Assembly (NCBI RefSeq): GCF_003597395.2
Contig: NC_133771.1
Coordinates: 129,237,683 to 129,301,682, forward strand
DNA length: 64,000 nucleotides
Source: Chelonoidis abingdonii
Lineage: Eukaryota; Chordata; Testudines; Testudinidae
Direction of reading: 5' to 3'
Position 1 is the first letter of the stretch. Each line of letters opens with the position of its first letter. A program made the position numbers and the translations under genes. The notes under the pieces were generated by a model. That model was not told the origin of the DNA. It saw nothing but the letters and a program-made list of their open reading frames with translations, and did not search any database. This document shows, in pieces, positions 57,538-64,000 of the stretch.

Positions 57538-58506
57538 GGGCTAGATCCACAAGGGGGTCTTTGATGCTTAACTACAACTTTAGGCACCTAAATCCAACAA
57601 TTAGGCACCACTGGCATTCACAAAAATCAGAACTCAGCTGCCGCCTAACCCCATAGGTGCCTACCTCCAGGAGATGGTTCATGTCTGTAAATCCCAAGCG
57701 GAAATAGGCACCTCCCTTTGGCCCAAAATTAGGTGCCTAACCATCCTAGAAGGGCAGGGCTTAGGCCTCATCCTTCTCTTCAGTATTTCTACTGGCTATC
57801 TCACACAGTTTCCTACTCAGCATAGGTGGTGTGTGGCTAGGGCTGGCAGGTGTTCAGCCCCCTCCCAAATCTATTGAGCAGTTCACCAACTTTTCTCCAG
57901 TTTTAGCATAAAACTACAGTCCAACAGTGCTGCCGTGCCACTTTCTGAGCTACCCTGCATGCCCAAGCCCAGCATGACAAGCAAAGCCCATGTCCAACAG
58001 CATCAGGGTCTGGCGGGGGGGGGAGCGGGGGATGGGTGACACCCCACCTGTGCATGGAGGTGCCCATCATGTGACACTGTGGCAGATTCCTCTGACTCTA
58101 CGAGCAGCAAGAGACAACAGGTCAGAGTGGGGAGTAGGGACCACAGCTAGAGGCTGAGTTCAGGTGGGCTTGCTCTCCAACACTCCCGGTTCCTCCTCCC
58201 CACCCCCCCGCAGCCCTGCACCAGGCTGGGATAGACACTGCACTGATGTAACTATGAATCGTTCAGTTCTGAACCACACTAAAAGTTCCTGGGAACTATA
58301 ACTATTAAGTTTTGTTCAGTCCACCCCCAAGGAATATTTTCATCTGCTGCCTACACCCCTCAGCTTGCTGACTTTTGTGGATCCCATGAGTAGATGCCTA
58401 ACTCTCCCCATGCAGTGCATAGGGAGCCTGGGAACCTAACTCAGGGTGGCTGTGGATCCCACTAGGCATTGAGGCACTAAGTCTCTCTTGTGGAACTAGT
58501 CCTGAG
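57538..58506. mobile_element. Large foldback element, copy with CTAGATCCACAAG ends
   Basis: Left end GGGCTAGATCCACAAGGG and right end CTCTTGTGGAACTAGTCC are inverted. Next inward come TTTAGGCACCTAAATCC and GATGCCTAACTCTCC. The interior has a G-rich block near 58010-58036. The vocabulary is shared with 17.5, 43.9 and 59.6 kb. The 67-codon frame at 57674-57877 has no domain. Confidence 0.6.
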
Positions 58507-58555
58507 CAATTTATATTGAAATTTATATTGAAATTTGTATGTAAGAAGTATTTAG

Positions 58556-58625
58556 GGCCAGTTCCTCAGCTGTGTAAACCAGCATAGCTCCATTGACTCC
58601 AGACACAAACACTGAGCTGCTATAT
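58556..58625. repeat. Short foldback MITE fragment
   Basis: GGCCAGTTCCTCAGCTGTGT, AAACCAGCATAGCTCC, ATTGACTCCAGACAC then CTGAGCTGC. One arm and part of the palindromic centre remain. Confidence 0.45.
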
Positions 58626-59602
58626 TGCTGGTGTCACATGTATCATTTTTTAGCAATATGGGTGCTTCCACTGGCTGTGCTGAGTTATCCATTCCAGTCA
58701 AAGAAAAAAAAAGTTCCAGAATAAATGGAAGTTTGATACATAGTGAGAATTTCTCGTGGTGTGAATTTTAAGAACTCTACACCCGGCAAAATGGAATTAG
58801 CTTAGTTTTGTAGACAAGGGCTCTGTACAGTTACCCTTCACATCAAACTCCTCTAGAAACCACCCTGCTTGTAAAGGTTCACCTATGTTAAGTCTTAATT
58901 ACTCAGTAGACAAAGAGGGAGCTTTAGCTCTTCTGTTATTCACAAACTTGGTGGATTGTCCGTCTTCCTATCACAAACAAAGGCTGACATCACTCACTCG
59001 TCTGAATGCTGCTTTCGGTGGAACAGCATAGCTTGTAATAAATAAGAGAATCTCAGCAGGGTGGCTGCCAGCATTCAGTCTCTCATCAATGTTGAGGAGA
59101 CAGGAAACCAGCACTTTAGCTCTGTTTCTGCTTTGTTCAATGGTGGGATGAACTGAGAGCTCAGTGCTTTTCACACAGTTGTGTTACCAGGCAGATATTT
59201 CGTTCTCTGGGGGGCCTGGCTGATAGTATTTATACTCAAGCACAAGAGTTTTAAAAATTGCTTTTTCACTGTCAACTGATCTGAATAGGCGGTATCGGCC
59301 TTATTAGCTTCCACCTCCAAAATAACGCAAACTTCTGCGAGGCAATTGTGCTCTGCTGAGTTGTGCCCTGTGTCTAAAGGCCTGACTGAATTTCCCTGAT
59401 GGCCAATTGCAGCGTCCCATGGCTAGGATGGGATCACAATTCCCAGTTTTCCACTTGAACTAAATTTGATAGCAAACAACTGATACATAACAGTATTTGA
59501 TAGGAAAATCAGGGCACACCAGGAGTAATGTTGTGTCGAAAGACTGACATTTTGTCCAGCTCTCCATTAGTGGCAGTTTTACTATGTAAGGATAGTGAGC
59601 TA

Positions 59603-60645
59603 GCTTCACAAAGGGACTTTAGGTGTTGCAGGATCTAAGGGTTTGGCTACACTTGCAGCTGAACAGTGCTGGGAGTTACAGCTGTCTTCACACAGCTGTG
59701 TAGGGAGAGCGCTGCAGTGTGGTCACACTGACAGCTACCAGTGCTGCAGTGTGGCCACATTTGCAGCGCTGTTGGGAGCGGCCGAACAGGCATTCTGGAT
59801 ACCTCCGAATACCTCTGGAGACCAATTACAGCGCTTTTGGCGGCCACACTGGCAAAGCAGCGCTGCATCACCAGCGCTGCAATCATTATACCCCAGGCAG
59901 AGCAGGAGTACAGCCAGGGCTGCAGCCAGGGAGATGCAGCGCTGTATGTGCCTTGAAAGTGTGGACAGTGAGTAAGTTGCAGTGCTGTAAATCCACCACC
60001 AGCGCTGCAACTCTCCAGTGTAACCAAGCCCTCACTCTTACGTGGTCTGCCACCCAAGGGAATTCATTGCCCTGAGTTAGGTACCCAGGCTCCTCATACA
60101 ATCCAGGGGGAGTGTCAGGCGCCTAAGAAAGGCATTCTCGGAAGCCAGCAGACTGAGCAGGGAGAGGCCTAAACTTCCACATGAAACACAAAGGAAAGAG
60201 GCAGGGCTTAGGGCCCAGATTCACAAAGTACTCAGGCATCTAGCTCCCATTGGTCTGGGCTTCAAAGGCAAAGTGGGTATTTGAATCTGGGTGTCCCACA
60301 GCCCAGGTGAGTGTCCTCACCACACACAGGTCTTTGGTGCAGAGGTGCTCCGAGCACACTAACTGGATCAGCCCCTGCAGGGGAGATAGGTAGGGAATAC
60401 TTACTTTGAGAGTCCCTCTGGGACTTAGGCTAAGCAAGGGCTCCGAGATGCTCATTAGTTGTGGGGCAGCATCAGGACTTGGGAAGGTGGTGGAGACTTA
60501 AGCAATTAGGAGACCTTAGGTGCCTTCAGGGTTAGATGCCAGCTGAGCAGGGGTTTCAAGGATCTCAGTGGTGACTAAATGTTGGACTTTAGGTACCTAA
60601 GAGCCTGTGAGGTGCCTAAGTGCTTTTGTGAATCTAGTCTTGTAA
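59603..60645. mobile_element. Large foldback element, split by a MITE
   Basis: Left GCTAGCTTCACAAAGGGACT then TTAGGTG; right GGTGCCTAAGTGC then TTTTGTGAATCTAGTC. These are inverted over about 28 bp. The interior holds GTATTTGAATCTGGGTGTCC and CCAGGTGAGTGTCCTCACC, a reversed tRNA-like head near 60270-60325, as in the other family members. The 59638-60033 MITE lies just inside the left end. Confidence 0.65.
59638..60033. mobile_element. GGCTACACTTGCAG-type foldback MITE, about 396 bp
   Basis: Left AGGGTTTGGCTACACTTG, right CCAGTGTAACCAAGCCCT. It is full of AGCGCTG and CAGTGCTG words in both orientations (GCTGCAGTGTGGTCACACTG, CCACCAGCGCTGCAACTC). Six overlapping open frames on both strands result from this symmetric composition and are not genes. 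Related to 49806-50053. Confidence 0.7.
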
Positions 60646-60774
60646 GATTAGGCTCACCCGAACTGATCCCGTCAGATGCTTCCAGTGGAAGCTAAGGGCT
60701 CTCAGCATCTGGCAGTATTGGGCTCATAAAGTTAATTGAACACTTTAAAATCTTCAGATGAAAGCTTCTGTGTA

Positions 60775-60898
60775 GGGCCCTGATTCAGCAAAGCACTGAT
60801 GTTAAGCAGATGAGTAATCCAATGAGTTCAGTAAACTAATAATGGGCAATCACACGTAAAGTTAAACATCTGCTAAGTATTTTGCTGAATCAGAGCCT
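60775..60898. mobile_element. Foldback MITE with possible TA target duplication, about 123 bp
   Basis: Left GGGCCCTGATTCAGCAAAGC, right TTTTGCTGAATCAGAGCC. Next inward TGATGTTAAGCAGATG is loosely mirrored by GTTAAACATCTGC. TA flanks both sides (60773-60774 and 60898-60899), which would suit a Tc1/mariner-type element. A 2-bp match is weak evidence alone. Confidence 0.65.
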
Positions 60899-60899
60899 A

Positions 60900-62210
60900 A
60901 ACATTAGTTATTAACAATTTTAAAATGACGATTGTTATTCTGAGTGAAACAAGATTGATGTACTGGGAAAACAACAAACATTATCTACAGTGCATATTCA
61001 TTTTGCTGGTCATAAATGTTCTCTGGTCAACTGGTATTTAAAGAACAAAAACTCCCTCCAGGTGTCTGGCAGTCAGCTTAGCAAGTACTTTGTAATCAGT
61101 ATTGAAGAATGCGATTGGCTTATAGACCATGCAACTATTTGTTTCTTTGTATGTTTTCTAATAAGATTGCAGCTGTTTCCAGGGATTGTGACCTTATTCC
61201 ATGCGGAATGTCTCTGATTACTGCCACCATGAGGTATGTAGTGTAGCTTTGATTGGATGCTCAGTTAAATTTCAGTGATAAAGCCAGCCAGTTTGCCTTG
61301 TTTGTTACACAGAGAAAAGGGGCTCTGGGATTTTCCATCTCTTTAGACTACTTTTGTTCCAGTCTTAAGATACCATTTTTGTCACCTCATCAGGGAGAGA
61401 GCAGAATACAAGCTTTTAAAGGATAGATTGGGGACTAGTTTTTAGTCATCTCCAGTAATTTATCACATCAAAAGCACTGATCTTCCATTTTTGCTTCCTC
61501 CTGTTCTTTCCTCTTTCCTTAATATACTAGGCCTGATTCTCCACTTGGTTACCACAACTGAATTCCATCAACTTCCATGAAGTGAGCGTGGCATTAAACT
61601 GGCTTAACAGACCAGAAAACCTCCCCCACCCTCTTTGAAGTGGTGCCTGCCTTTGTTCACAATGCTACTACTAGTCCGTGTGCCTTCTGAGGCCAACTTC
61701 ATGGGATAGATATTTTGGCAATATCACCACATGTCAGAGAAGCTTGTCTGAAAAGTCTGAATGGCTTGTCTCTTGCTGTAGGATTCCTCATGGTTTTTGT
61801 GATCTTTTCTAGCACCCAGAATGTACATCTTTTTTACTACTGCCAGTTAGTTAAAAATGAGCTTTGTTTAATTCATTGGGCTTTCAAAAAAAATGTTATT
61901 TTTATACTAGAGTGTTTTACAGTATTTATACTATGGCATAAATATTTTTGCAAGTACACCATCAACCAGATTGCGTCTCCCCCTCACTGTGACTTCAGTG
62001 AAAGTTTTCTACATTCCTGTGAATTTAATGGAGCCTTTCTATTGCTTCCTAGGTTTCCTGCAATAGGCACACAGGTTCTCATGACAGACACACACATGCC
62101 CCACAGCTCTCAGAGTAATGTAGCACAATCTATGTTCAGCAATTTAGATGCAAGTGCCTATTGAGCGAGCTCACACCCCAAAACAAAACACGAGGAATAG
62201 TTAATGCAGA
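60900..62210. other. No supported gene
   Basis: AT-rich, with one degenerate foldback trace near 61531-61590 (GGCCTGATTCTCCACTTGG). The 149-codon plus frame at 61715-62164 has several hydrophobic stretches but no family match or splice context that I can defend. Confidence 0.35.
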
Positions 62211-62214
62211 CAAG

Positions 62215-62294
62215 CCTGGGCCCTAATTCAATAAATCATCTCTATTCAAGATAGCACTTATACATGTGCTTCAGTGCTGTCCAGAATCAGGCCT
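62215..62294. repeat. Short foldback MITE
   Basis: GGGCCCTAATTCAATAAATC, ACATGTGCTTCAGTGCTG, CCAGAATCAGGCCTC. A diverged relative of 60775-60898. Confidence 0.5.
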
Positions 62295-62710
62295 CTTGTC
62301 TATACCAGGAAAAAAACAACCACTTTTATGCACCAGTGCAACTCAGTCTGTGCTGCTAACAATGCAAGCTGCAGCGTAGACAGAGTACAAACATCTTTAC
62401 AATTCTGTCATCTGGCTCTGTTTTCAATTTGTAACTATTATGACTTGGGGCCTCTGTCTGTACAAGTTATGCATTCTAGTTGATATCACAAAGTTATTCT
62501 GAAATTATCTGGAAATTACTGTATCATGGAAAGCCTATGTATGCAGACCATACTTGGCAATCCCTCGATTAGAGGATGATCTCTACCACAGATTTACATA
62601 CGGGTCCTGAGATGACTCAGGAGTCCAATCCTGGAACCATGGATCCACCTGCAGTACATACAGACATTTCCTGGTGGGCCAGCTTCGTGCTGGAAAAAAG
62701 TTTTTCCTTC

Positions 62711-62728
62711 CTTCTCTCTCTCTCTCTT
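62711..62728. repeat. (CT)n tract
   Basis: Short pyrimidine CT repeat. Confidence 0.8.
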
Positions 62729-62800
62729 TTCAGCTTCAATGGCAAGGGATGGCTTCTCAAAGCGGGCTACTCCCTAATGGAGGATGTGGCACCATTGGGG

Positions 62801-62980
62801 TCAGTTAGTGGCTTGCTCCTCCCAGGCTGTGATGTCCACATCAGTTTTCTTAAGATACACTTTCAGTGTCTCTTTGTAGTGTTTCCTCTGACCACCATAA
62901 GATCTCTGACCATGGGTGAGCTGAGAGTAGAGGCCTTGTTTTGGGAGGGGAGAGTCTGGCATCTGCATGCAATGTCCAGC
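62801..62980 (-). pseudogene. LINE reverse-transcriptase C-terminal tail remnant
   Basis: The minus frame reads GHCMQMPDSPLPKQGLYSQL, then HGQRSYGGQRKHYKETLK and DVDITAWEEQA. Many LINE polyproteins end with a G-H-V-x-R-M-x-D-x-R-L-P-K...G-x-R-x-x-G-x-x-x-x-R-x-K-D-x-L-K...W-E-x-L-A pattern, and this follows it closely. Which LINE clade cannot be told from this short tail. The start codon shown by the frame lies inside the adjacent LTR, so the frame is truncated at its 5' side by that insertion. Confidence 0.5.
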
Positions 62981-64000
62981 TGTCATGGTATAATTCCCCA
63001 CCCTGAACCTTAGTGTCCAAAAGATGGGGTACCAGCATGAATTCCTCTGAGCTTGATTACCAGCTTAGAACCTGTAGCGCTGCCACCGACCAGGAATTCC
63101 AGTGCCTGGTACACTCTGGTCCCCCCAAAACCTTGCCTAGGGACCCTCAAGACCCAGACCCTCTGGATCTTACCACAAGGAAAGTAAACCCTCTTCCTCA
63201 CTATTACCTCTCCCAGACTTCCCCTCCCTGGGTTACCCTGGAAGATCACTGTGATTCAGACTCCTTGAATCTTAAACAGAGAGGAAAATGCACCTTCCCC
63301 CCTCCTTCTCTCTCCCCCTCCCAGACTCTCCCTGAGAGAGACAGTAATCCTAACACAGAGAGAAATTAACCTCTCTCTCCCCCTTTCCGCCTTCCTTTCT
63401 CCCCACCAATTCCCTGGTGAATTCCAGACCCCGTCCCCTGGCGTCTCACACCAGAATAAAAAAAAACCAATCAGGTTCTTAAACAAGAAACTTTTAATTA
63501 AAGAAGAGAAAAAACAGTAAAAATTATCTTTGTAAAATTTAAGATGAATTGTTCAGCTATAGACACTTGGGGATACCCTCCCAGCCTAAGTATCAAGTAC
63601 AAATTAAAATCCTTCAGGCAAAAATAAAATTTGAACTCCTTTCAGCCAAATACCACAAATAAACTCCTCCAGCCAAACGCACCAATTAAAACTCCTTCCA
63701 GCCAAATGCACATTTGCAAATAAAGAAAACAAACATAAGCCCTAACTCGCTTGAGTCTACCTAGTACTCACTATTTTGAACTTTAAGAGCCTTATCGAAG
63801 AGATTGGAGCAGAAACTGGTTGCACGTCTTGGTCACTCTCAGAACCCAGAAGAAACAACCAAAAACTAACAGCACACACAGAAACTTCCCTCCCTCAAGA
63901 TTTGAAAGTATCCTGTCCCCTGATTGGTCCTCTGGTCAGGTGACAGCCAGGCTTACTGAACTTGTTAACCCTTTACAATCAAAACAGATATAAAGTACTT
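62981..64000 (-). mobile_element. LTR on minus, cut by window end
   Basis: The plus strand starts TGTCATGGTATAATTCCCC, so the minus-strand LTR ends in ...CATGACA. Read on minus it shares with the 19777 solo LTR, in order: TGTAAAGGGTTA, CTGACCAGAGGACCAATCAG, AAAGTTTCTT..., TCTGGGTCTTG and GGTGGCAGCG near the 3' end. By alignment with copy 1 about 30 bases of its 5' end lie beyond 64000. Whether this is a solo LTR or the 3' LTR of a longer element cannot be seen. The frames at 63013-63486 are not genes. Confidence 0.8.

Larger units (their letters stand above)
62530..62980 (-). mobile_element. Probable non-LTR retrotransposon 3' fragment
   Basis: Encloses the minus coding remnant at 62801-62980 and continues to about 62530 as untranslated-looking sequence, including a CT run (62711-62728). 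It ends abruptly at the LTR at 62981, which probably inserted into it. Confidence 0.45.

Noticed and set aside
59719..60075. Six overlapping frames of 71 to 136 codons on both strands
   Set aside because: Caused by the symmetric AGCGCTG/CAGTGCTG composition of the MITE.
61715..62164. 149-codon plus-strand frame with hydrophobic stretches
   Set aside because: AT-rich chance frames often look membrane-like; no family match and no supporting context.
63013..63486. Open frames of 62 to 118 codons near the window end
   Set aside because: They lie within the minus-strand LTR (62981-64000).

Overview
This window looks like nuclear DNA from a sauropsid, most likely a turtle. It is moderately AT-rich and dense in 5'-truncated CR1 LINE ends, MIR/CORE-type SINEs, many non-autonomous hAT-like elements, short foldback MITEs and LTR pieces. 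That mix fits what I remember of chelonian genomes, but I ran no database search, so the species group is an inference. No intact cellular protein-coding gene, exon series, rRNA or functional tRNA could be supported. Almost all longer open frames fall inside repeats. The window is either intergenic or inside very large introns.

Layout. 0-9 kb: a CR1 reverse-transcriptase remnant (about 272-1285, minus), SINE pieces, and a 1358-bp hAT-like element (6941-8298). 9-17 kb: a 262-bp hAT MITE (10898-11159) and a 983-bp hAT element carrying a 75-bp minisatellite (11694-12676). 17-24 kb: a CpG-rich triple-hairpin MITE (16978-17272), a foldback element with tRNA-like segments, a 946-bp solo LTR (19777-20722), and a 414-bp hAT MITE (22132-22545). 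24-31 kb: a CA-repeat-bearing element, then a decayed PIF/Harbinger element with a Myb/SANT-like frame on plus and a HARBI1-like transposase on minus, converging. 32-35 kb: the second 262-bp hAT MITE and an internally deleted hAT element of the ZMYM/DUF4371 transposase type (33442-34964). 35-49 kb: repeat fragments plus one unrecognised coding-like stretch (about 45.1-46.4 kb). 49-52 kb: nested DNA transposons, including the third copy of the hAT MITE. 52.5-56.1 kb: the longest stretch with no repeat I recognise. 57.5-61 kb: two large foldback elements, one split by another MITE. 62.5-64 kb: a LINE C-terminal fragment and an LTR running off the window end.

The strongest direct evidence is structural: seven elements have terminal inverted repeats flanked by 8-bp target-site duplications (three exact, four with 7 of 8 matching), and the solo LTR has TG...CA ends with an exact 5-bp duplication. 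Together these elements record repeated insertion and nesting, not a cooperating gene set. The only genes that belong together functionally are the two broken Harbinger frames, which in intact elements encode the transposase and its DNA-binding partner.
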